This document shows positions 28,000 to 36,863 of a stretch of DNA of 64,000 nt, one piece after another. Position 1 is the stretch's first letter, and every line of letters begins with the position of its first letter. This DNA comes from Tengunoibacter tsumagoiensis. Its GTDB lineage: Bacteria > Chloroflexota > Ktedonobacteria > Ktedonobacterales > Ktedonobacteraceae. The notes beneath the pieces were generated by a model, which worked only from the letters and a program-made list of their open reading frames with translations, had not been told where the DNA came from and made no database searches. The position numbers were made by a program, and so were the translations under genes. Location: the NCBI RefSeq assembly GCF_003967535.1, contig NZ_BIFR01000002.1, forward strand, positions 186,001-250,000, in the 5' to 3' direction.

Positions 28000-28376
28000 C
28001 GAGAGCATTAGAGAGGGGATAGGGTGACTATTTTGACCTTTTTGCGCTTACAGGCCCTTGTTTTGGGCTCTCAGCGCGACGTTTTTTGTTGTTTCTCTCT
28101 TTATAAGTATACCACAACCACAGCCATTCGAAAACCGTTTTTTGCGCCAAAACGGGGGGGATTTTCGGATCTGTTTTGTCCTTATTTACTCCTATACAAA
28201 TCTTTTGCATGCTTATTATGCGCTTATCAGGATACATTCGCCCTGTTTTCTTGTACTGCTGAGAGAGGTTTTCGGAGAATGGTCATTTTCAGGCAGAGAG
28301 AAGGCAGGAAAGAGGATCGCCCACCTGAAAAGTTATCTATGCTCTGGTCAATGTGTCTGTCTGAGAATTTTTTCAT
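28000..28376 (-). promoter_or_regulatory. CRISPR leader copy 2, between array and cas10
   Basis: Nearly identical to the leaders at 23982, 39766 and 41550 from CGAGAGCATTAGAG down to GAGAATTTTTTCAT (28376), where similarity to the others ends. It drives array 2 leftwards and lies upstream of the rightward cas operon, so this region is a divergent control region. Confidence 0.82.
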
Positions 28377-28471
28377 GCTTAATCAGTAAAACTATGTATT
28401 GCTTCCTACAAAATTCATACTAAAGGGTAGAATACTTTTCTAGCAAAACATACCGATACTGAATTTTTCCA

Positions 28472-28500
28472 TTGACTATCCTCTTTAATTATGATATGTT
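28472..28500 (+). promoter_or_regulatory. Candidate promoter of the cas operon
   Basis: TTGACT (28472-28477), a 17-base gap and TATGTT (28495-28500) match sigma-70 -35/-10 elements at 5 of 6 and 4 of 6. They lie in a strongly AT-rich stretch about 230 bases upstream of cas10, with no better pair seen closer. Prediction by eye. Confidence 0.4.
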
Positions 28501-28730
28501 TACTCGAATATAACAGGCTTGTGAGGAGGCACTTACTGTTAAAACAGTTTACCTACTTATAAATACATACTTGATTCGCTAAAAATAAATATTTGATATC
28601 ATCAGACGATTACCAGTTATTTTTTATTAATTTCGATAGGCTGATGGTATTGATATTAGTGTATGGAAACTTAAAAAAAATTTTGGTGAGTATTTACGGT
28701 CTTTGTAGTGTAGTGGTAGGAGTTTATATC

Positions 28731-30578
28731 ATGTCCTATCTTTTTCTCGTAACTATTGGTCCAGTTCAGCCTTTTATCAAAAGCGCACGCCGCACTCGTG
28801 ATTTATTTGTTGGCTCTATGCTTTTGAGTGAGCTTTCAAAAGCTGTCGCTCTGGCTCTTATAGATCCAGAGACCCATCTTATCTTCCCTGCCCCAATCTC
28901 AGAAAATCAACTCCAGCCAGATACAAAGCTAAGTGTTGCCAACAAAATCATTGCAATAATTGGTCATGAGCCTCAGGAAATGGCAAAAAGAGCAAGAACA
29001 GCGCTTTTTGAGCGACTCTATAGTATAAGAAACCAGGTGTTCGACAGTTTACCAGCGATAGATAGGCCTCTAGCAGACCATCAGATTGAGACGCTCCTGG
29101 ATTTCGCCTGGGTCGCCACGCCTTTTGATGAACATAACTATGCTAAAACAAGATCTCGTCTAGAAACTCTCTTGAGTGCCAGAAAGAATACCCGCTATTT
29201 CGTTCCTTTCATCCATACCACAACTTCCAGTAAAAATCCTCGCTATAAATCTTCTATTGATGGACAGTTAGAGTGCGTCATCCCTGAGAAGTACTATGAT
29301 CGATCAAAACCTGCACAACTGCGGGCACGTGATCTGTACCAACTCTATAAAGCTGGACCTGGGGAACAACTCTCTGGTGTTGACCTTGTCAAGCGTCATG
29401 CTAAATTTCCAGGATTACCAGTTATTTTAAGCACTTCACATATTGCCACTCTTCCTTTTCTTAAACGCCTGAACTCAATAACAGACAGCAATAGTAGAGA
29501 TAAATTAAAAAATGCCTGGAGTGACTATATAGAAAAGATCGATGAACAGACACCATTAACGGAAAAAATTAAAGGAGCTAAACATACCATTTTAGGGGAT
29601 CGCGATGGAGCGTTGCTGTTTGACGAACGGCTTTTGATAGATTTTACTCGGGAACAATATACAAAAGCCCATCAATGCCTGGAGACATTCTGGAAAGAGG
29701 TAAAAGAAGCTACCCATAGCTCTCTACGACCAGGTCCGTATTATGCAATTATTCATGCTGATGGCGACAATATGGGTCAACTGATTAATCACATGGCTGA
29801 AAAAGGCTTTGCGCAACATCAGGAGCTTTCACAGCGGCTTGACGCCTTTGCTCAAGGAGTAGGAGACATTGTAACAGCTTATGAAGGGGTACCAGTCTAC
29901 TCTGGTGGAGATGATGTGTTGGCATTTGTGCCTTTGCATACAGCGCTACCATGTGCTCATGCACTAGCCGTGGATTTCGCTCAAAAAATGGTATTTAAGG
30001 AAAGCGATGTGCCCAGACCAACGCTCTCAGTCGGTATTGCCATCGTTCATCACCTTTCCTTGCTACAGGATAGTCTGGATGCAGCAAGGGATGCCGAAAC
30101 GTGCGCCAAAAACCATCCGCAGAAAAATGCTCTGGCGATCACTGTGCGGAAACGCAGTGGTGAACCTGTTACCACAGTAGGTTCCTGGTCCACTATCTAC
30201 CCCTGGCTCAAAGTACTTATCGAGCATTTTCAGCAGCAGCATATTCCTCAAGGAGCTGCCTATGAGTTGCGTGAAGTGTATCAGTCTCTCTTTCTCCCTG
30301 GCGAAACAATGTCTACAGACCTCATGCACGTGCTGCAATACGAAGCTTACCGTATTTTGAAACGCAAGATTATGCTGAATCAGCAGATGAGTAAGGAAGC
30401 AAAGGCTGCTACCCTCAAAGATATAGTGGATCGTTTGCGGATCGAACTATCGCCGCAGACTGGCCCAATCATTCTTGAAGAAACGGATATCGCTTCATTG
30501 ATTAACGAACTACTAGTAGTTCAGCCTATTGTGGAAGCAGTCAATATGGCCTATGGACAAGAAGAGGGAAAAAAATAA
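28731..30578 (+). CDS. cas10: Cas10/Cmr2, type III-B cyclase subunit
   Basis: Protein of 615 residues, large subunit of the Cmr complex. It begins MSYLFLVTIGPVQPFIKSAR, a typical Cmr2 start. The palm/GGDEF-like cyclase domain has YYAIIHADGDNMGQL (metal-site Asp) and SGGDDVLAFVPL with GGDD at residues 392-395, so synthesis of cyclic oligoadenylate from ATP should be intact. I find no N-terminal HD nuclease motif and no CxxC zinc pair, and the protein is short for Cas10, so DNA cleavage by this subunit is unlikely. The start at 28731 follows AGGAG by about 8 bases; the open frame back to 28593 is not Cas10-like. Its stop overlaps the cmr3 ATG by one base (TAATG). Part of its 5' region is duplicated beside three leaders. 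Confidence 0.96.
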   Translation: MSYLFLVTIGPVQPFIKSARRTRDLFVGSMLLSELSKAVALALIDPETHLIFPAPISENQLQPDTKLSVANKIIAIIGHEPQEMAKRARTALFERLYSIRNQVFDSLPAIDRPLADHQIETLLDFAWVATPFDEHNYAKTRSRLETLLSARKNTRYFVPFIHTTTSSKNPRYKSSIDGQLECVIPEKYYDRSKPAQLRARDLYQLYKAGPGEQLSGVDLVKRHAKFPGLPVILSTSHIATLPFLKRLNSITDSNSRDKLKNAWSDYIEKIDEQTPLTEKIKGAKHTILGDRDGALLFDERLLIDFTREQYTKAHQCLETFWKEVKEATHSSLRPGPYYAIIHADGDNMGQLINHMAEKGFAQHQELSQRLDAFAQGVGDIVTAYEGVPVYSGGDDVLAFVPLHTALPCAHALAVDFAQKMVFKESDVPRPTLSVGIAIVHHLSLLQDSLDAARDAETCAKNHPQKNALAITVRKRSGEPVTTVGSWSTIYPWLKVLIEHFQQQHIPQGAAYELREVYQSLFLPGETMSTDLMHVLQYEAYRILKRKIMLNQQMSKEAKAATLKDIVDRLRIELSPQTGPIILEETDIASLINELLVVQPIVEAVNMAYGQEEGKK

Positions 30579-31756
30579 TGCCTATCTGGATCATTGAACC
30601 ATATGAGCCATTGATTTTTCGTGACGGACGTCCATTCAATACGCAGCCTGGTACGCGCGCCCACTCACTCTCTTTTCCTTTTCCGAGCACGCTGGCTGGA
30701 GCGTCACGAAGTAGAGCGGGATGGGAAGGTGAGCACTTCACAAGCAACCTTACATTATTGAAGCAGCTACGCATACGTGGTCCATTACTTGTTGAGCTAT
30801 CCAAAGAAAAGCGTGACATCAGCCAGTGGCTATTGCCAGCTCCTCATGATGCCCTCTTCTTTAAAGAAAAAATAGCAGGAGAGAGATACTACCGAAAAAG
30901 AGCGCTACCTATCAATGTTCAAACAGAGGATGCCAGTGATCTTCAAGAGTTGCAATTACAGCCTGCTGGAGCAAATACCCCTGAGGGATATAAAGCAGTT
31001 GACTCTGCAATTCGTTACTGGCCCTGGGCAGATCTAAAGCAATGGTTGTGGAAACCAGAAGATATTGAAGTGGAACAGAATAAGCGTGATACCGTCGCTC
31101 CTCAACGTGAGCAACGGGTACATATCAGTTATGACGGCGAAGCTCATATGGCCAGAGAAAGCATCTTATTTGAGACAAGTGGGCTGGAATTCACTTTTTC
31201 GCCCCAATCACTGGTGATACAACGGCTCGCGCTTGCTCTTTTTGTCGATGACACATCATCTTTCCGTCTATCGACAGATGGTCCTGACACTCTCGGTGCA
31301 GAACGTCGTCTAGTTTACTGGCAGAGCAGTAATGATAAACTGCACCTCTCTAAGTGTCCTCAAGAAATCACTGAGCAGATCCGTCAGGACAAAGCTTGCC
31401 GTGTGCAGCTACTTACGCCTGCCTATTTTGAGCGTGGTAGCATCCCAACCTATCTGACTGAACCAGGAGAAGGTGTTACTCCACAACTCATTAGTATTGT
31501 TTCTCAGACTCCACAGATTGTCTCTGGCTGGGATATGGTACTCCGACAGCCTAAACCAGGTCGCCGCCTTATACCAGCAGGTGCAGTCTTTTTCCTGAAA
31601 CTGCATGGCTCATCCAAAAATATTCGGAACTGGGTAGAAAGAACCTGGTTTCGTAGCATCAACGATAGAAAAACCGAAGAAGAACAGCAATTTGTCAACG
31701 ATGGCTTCGGTCTGGCGATGCTTGGAACCTGGAATGCTGATAGTCCAAACCAATAA
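30578..31756 (+). CDS. cmr3: Cmr3, type III-B RAMP subunit
   Basis: Protein of 392 residues. The N-terminus IIEPYEPLIFRDGRPFNTQP is the hallmark of Cmr3, a Cas5-like RAMP subunit that caps the crRNA 5' handle end of the Cmr complex and contacts Cas10. Glycine-rich turns near the C-terminus (PKPGRRLIPAGAVFFLKL) fit the second RAMP fold. The ATG overlaps the cas10 stop by one base, and its own TAA overlaps the cmr1 ATG, implying translational coupling. Length is normal for the family. Confidence 0.93.
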   Translation: MPIWIIEPYEPLIFRDGRPFNTQPGTRAHSLSFPFPSTLAGASRSRAGWEGEHFTSNLTLLKQLRIRGPLLVELSKEKRDISQWLLPAPHDALFFKEKIAGERYYRKRALPINVQTEDASDLQELQLQPAGANTPEGYKAVDSAIRYWPWADLKQWLWKPEDIEVEQNKRDTVAPQREQRVHISYDGEAHMARESILFETSGLEFTFSPQSLVIQRLALALFVDDTSSFRLSTDGPDTLGAERRLVYWQSSNDKLHLSKCPQEITEQIRQDKACRVQLLTPAYFERGSIPTYLTEPGEGVTPQLISIVSQTPQIVSGWDMVLRQPKPGRRLIPAGAVFFLKLHGSSKNIRNWVERTWFRSINDRKTEEEQQFVNDGFGLAMLGTWNADSPNQ

Positions 31757-33138
31757 TGATAGGAAAAAAGATGCGAAGGCAACAACCAGCCAAACACCTG
31801 CAACCCCTTGTTCCTGAGGTTTGCAGGCCAGTGGAGCAGACAATCACGCTCGTACGCTCTTACCAACTACTGACGCCACTCTTTGGTGGCAGCCCTGATC
31901 CTACAGCTTTAGATCCGACATCCTTTGTACGTGCTACGGGGATACGCGGTCAGCTGCGTTTCTGGTGGCGAGCCTGTTATGGCGGAAATTACACTACCAT
32001 TGCTGCGATGAAAGCTGATGAGGATGCATTGTGGGGAAAAGCGCATGTGAAAGGCGAAGATGGCCCTCAATTTCATGAAACGATACAACTCTTTATTACA
32101 AACCTGGTGGGGAAAGTCGTTCCAGCCTTTGAGTATCAGGATCTAGGAGATAGAAATCAAAAAAAATGGAAAGAGAGCGCCAAAGACATCCCTCCTTATG
32201 CAGCATTCCCTTTACAAGCCACGAATAAAGAGTTAAATAGCTCGCAGAGACCAGTATCAAAATCTATCCTCGCGAATGTCGCATTTGATTTGAACATCCA
32301 ATATCCATCCTTTGAAAACAAACAATTTGAGCGAGAGATCCATGGAGCCCTGTGGGCCTGGGAGACTTTTGGCGGTATTGGTGGCCGGACACGACGTGGC
32401 TTTGGGTCGATAGGAGCTATGCAAAAAGGTCAATCAGATACGGATTTTTTGCCAGCTAATCCTTCACAGGTGACTTCCTGGATTCAAAAAAAATGTGACG
32501 ATTTTCATGTCTCTAAAAACCCTGCTCCGGGTAATACTCCCTGCCTCGCCTCTCTTGTGAAGGCGAGCAGAACACGCATGACATTAGAGCTGGAAAATAA
32601 ACCTATTCTGGGTATTATCCCTTATCAAAAATCTGCTTACATTGCCTGGGCAGACATGATTAATAGACTCAAAAATTTTCGTCAGGTACAGGGCAATACT
32701 CCCTGGCCAGATACCAGCGCAGTCAAAAAAATTATGCCACAGAACCTTAACACCTTCTCCATAAATAATCCGCAGGAGTATGCTTTTCCCAAAGCATCTC
32801 TAGGCCTCCCTATCATTTTTCATCAAGCAAAAATGGACAAAGATCTGATCCTTCAGGGTCCAGATGAGGGCAGAGAACGTTTTGCCAGCCCGCTGATTCT
32901 TCGTCTATTGTACTGCCAGAATCAACAATATGTTGGCATGGCTCTGGTGCTAACGAATCGCGAGCTTCCGGCTCAACGGCTCATGCTGTTTGGACAAAAC
33001 AATGCGGATAAAAAAGGCAGTAAAGAACTTGGTCTGGTTTCAGCAGATGTGCCAGATAATGATGCCCGACTCAGAGAATATTTGAAGGATGAAGATGATG
33101 TGGCGCTGGCTTTTATGAAACGAAATTTTACTAATTGA
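31756..33138 (+). CDS. cmr1: Cmr1, type III-B RAMP subunit
   Basis: Protein of 460 residues. The signature LLTPLFGGSPDP followed by ATGIRGQLRFWWRACYGG is the Cmr1 N-terminal RAMP motif; GIGGRTRRGFGSIG is the glycine-rich loop of the fold. Cmr1 sits at the 3' end of the crRNA and helps target RNA engagement. The first ATG (31756) overlaps the cmr3 stop; a second ATG at 31771 has AGGAA just upstream and could be the true start. A 19-base gap separates it from cmr4. Confidence 0.93.
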   Translation: MIGKKMRRQQPAKHLQPLVPEVCRPVEQTITLVRSYQLLTPLFGGSPDPTALDPTSFVRATGIRGQLRFWWRACYGGNYTTIAAMKADEDALWGKAHVKGEDGPQFHETIQLFITNLVGKVVPAFEYQDLGDRNQKKWKESAKDIPPYAAFPLQATNKELNSSQRPVSKSILANVAFDLNIQYPSFENKQFEREIHGALWAWETFGGIGGRTRRGFGSIGAMQKGQSDTDFLPANPSQVTSWIQKKCDDFHVSKNPAPGNTPCLASLVKASRTRMTLELENKPILGIIPYQKSAYIAWADMINRLKNFRQVQGNTPWPDTSAVKKIMPQNLNTFSINNPQEYAFPKASLGLPIIFHQAKMDKDLILQGPDEGRERFASPLILRLLYCQNQQYVGMALVLTNRELPAQRLMLFGQNNADKKGSKELGLVSADVPDNDARLREYLKDEDDVALAFMKRNFTN

Positions 33139-33157
33139 GAATAGGAATTCACACTAA

Positions 33158-34060
33158 ATGGACGCAAATATAGTATTCATTCATGCTCTTACGCCTCTCC
33201 ATGCTGGTATTGGTCAGGGAACAGGAGTAATTGATCTCCCTATTGCCCGCGAAAAGGCAACTCGCCTTCCTTTTTTTCCTGGTTCTTCCATTAAAGGTGC
33301 TCTACGTACACAATGCACTGATAAAAAACATGCCAGGATCTTTGGCGGCGATCCATCCGATGCGACAGATAATCGCGCAAGTTCAGTACTGTTTTCAGAT
33401 CAACGTTTACTCCTCTTTCCTGTTCGAAGTCTGGCTGGAACATTTGCCTGGGTCACCTCTCCCTATATTCTTCGCCGTCTACAGCGTGATTTGATAGATG
33501 CAGGTATTACATCACTGCCTGATGTGTTTCCTCTGGTGACTGGTACAAACTGTGTTATTACGCCAGATAGCAAACTTGCTATTGAAGTTGACGAAAAAAA
33601 ACTGATCTCTATTGAAGATCTTGATCTACCAGTAAGTACAGACTCTGCAAAGGCGCTTGAGAAATGGGCAGAATGGTTAGGTAAGCAGATTTTTCCTGGC
33701 AAGCATGATACTTTCTGGCAACAGATGCTTAGAGAAAAGATCTGTCTGGTTCCTGATGATGTTTTTCGATTTCTGGCAGAACAGGCAACACAGATTGCTA
33801 CCCGTATCAGACTGGAAGAGCATTCAAAGACAGTTCAGCAAGGTGGCCTCTGGTATGAAGAGATGCTCCCAACTGAAACGATCCTTTCTGGAATGGTTAT
33901 GATTTCACCGACCACTGATAAAGATGCTCCACGCCTCTCGGTCAACGAAATTCTTACTATCCTCAATGGGCTTTGCCAGAATATGTTACAACTGGGAGGC
34001 ATGGCTACCGTTGGACGTGGTTTCTGCCATGTTCATCTGCTCAATAAAGAGGTGCGGTAA
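33158..34060 (+). CDS. cmr4: Cmr4, backbone RNase subunit
   Basis: Protein of 300 residues, Cas7-like backbone subunit. The N-terminal motif HALTPLHAGIGQGTG is followed by IDLPIAREKATRLPFFPGSS, then IKGALR; the Asp in IDLPI is residue 26, the position of the catalytic aspartate known for Cmr4. The complex should therefore cut target RNA at 6-nt intervals. GTFAWVTSPYILRRL and the C-terminal LQLGGMATVGRGFCHV are also typical. Its TAA overlaps the cmr5 ATG by one base. Confidence 0.95.
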   Translation: MDANIVFIHALTPLHAGIGQGTGVIDLPIAREKATRLPFFPGSSIKGALRTQCTDKKHARIFGGDPSDATDNRASSVLFSDQRLLLFPVRSLAGTFAWVTSPYILRRLQRDLIDAGITSLPDVFPLVTGTNCVITPDSKLAIEVDEKKLISIEDLDLPVSTDSAKALEKWAEWLGKQIFPGKHDTFWQQMLREKICLVPDDVFRFLAEQATQIATRIRLEEHSKTVQQGGLWYEEMLPTETILSGMVMISPTTDKDAPRLSVNEILTILNGLCQNMLQLGGMATVGRGFCHVHLLNKEVR

Positions 34061-34452
34061 TGCAAACACTGGATCAACAATATGCAACGAATGTGCTCAA
34101 AAAAGTCGAACTGGTGCGCAAAGATGCAGACTATAAAAAATATGGCGCCATATCACACTCTTTACCAATCCTTATTCATAATGCAGGCCTGGCTCAGGCA
34201 TTGTCATTTGTCGACTCGCGCAAAGAACCTATCTTCAAAACCTTTTTGAAAGATCTTTCACAGACAGTCGTAGGAGACGAGACGCTCCTACAAAAATCAA
34301 GAGAGAGCGATCTTATCTCCTACATGCAACTCACCCATCGAGTATTGAACGCACTTCTGTGGTACAAACGTTTTGCTCAATCGATCCTGGAGGTAGAGGC
34401 TAGTGAGGATCTTGAAGTTCGAGATACACCCAATGAGAAACAGGAACAGTAA
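34060..34452 (+). CDS. cmr5: Cmr5, small subunit
   Basis: Protein of 130 residues, all-helical as expected for the Cmr small subunit. It starts QQYATNVLKKVELVRKDADY and contains ISHSLPILIHNAGLAQALSF, the conserved helix with a Leu-Pro and an Asn-Gly/Ala turn. It lines the belly of the complex and contacts target RNA. It is linked by one-base TAATG overlaps to both cmr4 and cmr6. Confidence 0.92.
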   Translation: MQTLDQQYATNVLKKVELVRKDADYKKYGAISHSLPILIHNAGLAQALSFVDSRKEPIFKTFLKDLSQTVVGDETLLQKSRESDLISYMQLTHRVLNALLWYKRFAQSILEVEASEDLEVRDTPNEKQEQ

Positions 34453-35279
34453 TGAGCACGACACCATATAGAAAACAGCTCATAGCAGTTTATGAGCAAC
34501 TTCGCAAGCGGGATGAACTACAACAGGTTCATGCCGGTTTATGGCTTGATAAAGCTTTGCAGGAACATATCGATGGCAAAAGTAAGCTCATAAAAGAGGC
34601 CTCAACGATAGGTCTACCAGCAGACTATCCCCAAATCTATACTGCCTGGGAACAACGCCTTCTTCAACAGGCAAACATCAGCACTCAACATGCTCAGGCT
34701 GTAAGTCGTATCATCATTGGTCTGGGAAATGAAAGTGTTCTGGAAACAGGCATCACACTACACCATACCTACGGAGTTCCTTATTTACCAGGAAGTGCTT
34801 TGAAGGGTCTGGCCTCCAGCTATGCTCGCCAGCAGCTTAAAGGAGAGTGGCGTCAAGGAGGCGAGCTGCATCGTGTCGTCTTTGGCGATACTGACAATGC
34901 AGGCTTTATAATCTTTCTTGACGCTTTATATATTCCTCCTGCAACGCCCGAACCAATGCTCTATCAAGACGTAATCACTGTTCACCATCCAGCGTACTAT
35001 CGCAATGAACCCGGGGCTGCCCCAACTGATAGTGATAGTCCGACGCCGCTTCCTTTCGTAAGCACAAGAGGCTCTTACCTCTTAGCCCTCTCTGCTCCTG
35101 ATCTGGATGACCCTGATCCCTGGTTAGAAGCGACCTGGCGTCTGCTTGAGCAGTCACTCCAACTCATGGGCATTGGTGCCAAAACGTCGAGCGGTTACGG
35201 ACGTATGACATTCATCTTGTCTCCTGAAGAAGAAAGGCAACGAAGAGCATTACAACTGGAAGAAAGAGAACTACAATAA
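34452..35279 (+). CDS. cmr6: Cmr6, type III-B RAMP subunit
   Basis: Protein of 275 residues, a Cas7-like RAMP protein ending the Cmr filament. The helical N-terminus is followed by GLGNESVLETGITLHHTYGV and YLPGSALKGLASSYARQQL (the conserved PGSSLKG-type loop), then VVFGDTDNAG and the glycine-rich LMGIGAKTSSGYGRM. All are typical for Cmr6. Its ATG overlaps the cmr5 stop. The gap of 84 bases to the SAVED nuclease gene has no terminator, so that gene is probably on the same mRNA. Confidence 0.94.
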   Translation: MSTTPYRKQLIAVYEQLRKRDELQQVHAGLWLDKALQEHIDGKSKLIKEASTIGLPADYPQIYTAWEQRLLQQANISTQHAQAVSRIIIGLGNESVLETGITLHHTYGVPYLPGSALKGLASSYARQQLKGEWRQGGELHRVVFGDTDNAGFIIFLDALYIPPATPEPMLYQDVITVHHPAYYRNEPGAAPTDSDSPTPLPFVSTRGSYLLALSAPDLDDPDPWLEATWRLLEQSLQLMGIGAKTSSGYGRMTFILSPEEERQRRALQLEERELQ

Positions 35280-35363
35280 GCACGCAGTGAAGTGGCTACA
35301 TTGGAAGGCCTGCCATCAGCAAAAATGAATTCAGAAAAAAGCAAATAGAGGAGAAAATAGATC

Positions 35364-36863
35364 ATGGGTGACCAGAACGCTCCACGCATAAATGGCGATG
35401 ACTTTCAACATCTCTACTCCTGGCAGTTAATACTTGCATTAAAATTTCCAGAAGAAAAGGTACGCAAAGTCGTTCTTGAAGATGGTGAAGCAGGCTCAGT
35501 CGATGATGTTACAGTCTATCATGAGATTGATACTAATCTAGCTGATCAATTTTACCAGTTGAAATACCATCAGGATATGGGAAAGACTTATTCAGCCAGG
35601 GCGTTAATAGAAGTACCAAAAAATAGTAAAAGCTTATTAAAAAAATTTTGGCTCACATGGCATATGTTACGGAAAGCTCAGCCAAATAGAGCAATAGAAT
35701 TACATCTGGTAAGCAACTGGGGCTGGGATTCAAAGGAAAAACCAGAACGGTGGATTGACTTTGATACAAATCAAATCAGACATGACATATTTATGAGTAC
35801 TCCTTCTAACGAAATAATAGGAATAATAAGGCAGCAATGGCAAAATCATCTTGAGATAGGAGATGAAGAATTTATTGAGTTTATCCGCTGTCTTTACCTC
35901 GATCTTGAATTAAGCCATCGCTACATAAAAAATGATGCAATCGTTCAGCGTATGAAACGATTGGGTTTGAAGACAGATAACACAACCCTTCTAGCAATTT
36001 CAGCGATTGTTCGTAGATGGATTGGGTCAAAAGAGCACAATATTTTTCTTTCAACTTTAAATGACACATTAATAAAATATGATCTTTACTTGCCTCCTGT
36101 TCAGGAGGAATGCGTAACGATTTATCTCGAAGGCTATGAACAAAGAAAGTATGAGAGCGAACCTGACTACATTCTCAACTGGTCTCAACATTTCATTAGT
36201 CGAGGGCATGGTAAAGGTCATCAATTAGTTGAACCAGAAGCCTGGAATAAAAAATTACTTCCAGAACTTTACGATCTAAAAACCACCATCAAGCAAAAGA
36301 CTGCTTGCCGCTTAATGAAAGTGCAAGGGCAATCACAGCTTTCGCTCTGGTTTGCTTTTGGCTATGTTTTCTCAAGCGTAGCAGGATATACACTTTCTGT
36401 GGAACAAAACCACCAATTTTGGAGAACCGATGCTCCAGAAAACACAGATTTTTCTTTAATTACGAATAATAAAAACCCTTCTGCTATAGAAGGAGAAGTA
36501 TTAAGTGGTGAAGGGGAGACAGTGGCAGTTGGAATTAGTGCACAAGGATCAATAAGTACATTAGATAATGATGTCAAAAAATATCTTAGCAGTCAAGCAG
36601 ATAAAGCAGCTGCGCTATTGTTACTTCATTCTAACACAGATATTTTGAAAAATGCGGGTGATGCCGTTGCTCTTGCCAGACTCACAAAAATTTATGCAAG
36701 TGCATTCGTTAAACACTGGGGTGCACAGAAGTTGCTTTTATTTTATTTTGGCCCTTCCTCAGGGGCCAGTTTCATTGGATATAGACTCAACAAAGTAAGC
36801 CCTACTATTCAAATTATGGAATATCAACATCCAGGTTATGCACCTTCTTTTCTTTTTGAGTAG
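35364..36863 (+). CDS. DUF4297-type nuclease/SAVED effector (Cap4-like)
   Basis: Protein of 499 residues. The N-terminal ~200 residues resemble the DUF4297 restriction-endonuclease-like domain of CBASS Cap4: INGDDFQHLYSWQLILAL, then VVLEDGEAGSVDDVTVY (acidic residues E39, D47/D48) and FYQLKYHQ with the catalytic-type Q-x-K at 65-67. The C-terminal ~200 residues resemble SAVED: SLWFAFGYVFSSVAGYTLSV, GEGETVAVGISAQGSIS, ADKAAALLLLHSNT and QKLLLFYFGPSSGASFIGYR. In CBASS, Cap4 binds a cyclic oligonucleotide through SAVED and degrades double-stranded DNA. Here it follows cmr6 on the same strand, so the ligand should come from Cas10. GAGGAG precedes ATG 35364. The specific ligand is unknown. Confidence 0.88.
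   Translation: MGDQNAPRINGDDFQHLYSWQLILALKFPEEKVRKVVLEDGEAGSVDDVTVYHEIDTNLADQFYQLKYHQDMGKTYSARALIEVPKNSKSLLKKFWLTWHMLRKAQPNRAIELHLVSNWGWDSKEKPERWIDFDTNQIRHDIFMSTPSNEIIGIIRQQWQNHLEIGDEEFIEFIRCLYLDLELSHRYIKNDAIVQRMKRLGLKTDNTTLLAISAIVRRWIGSKEHNIFLSTLNDTLIKYDLYLPPVQEECVTIYLEGYEQRKYESEPDYILNWSQHFISRGHGKGHQLVEPEAWNKKLLPELYDLKTTIKQKTACRLMKVQGQSQLSLWFAFGYVFSSVAGYTLSVEQNHQFWRTDAPENTDFSLITNNKNPSAIEGEVLSGEGETVAVGISAQGSISTLDNDVKKYLSSQADKAAALLLLHSNTDILKNAGDAVALARLTKIYASAFVKHWGAQKLLLFYFGPSSGASFIGYRLNKVSPTIQIMEYQHPGYAPSFLFE

Noticed and set aside
28593-28730. A 46-codon N-terminal extension of cas10
   Set aside because: Cas10 similarity begins at MSYLFLVTIG (28731), which has AGGAG at good distance; the extension has no family similarity.
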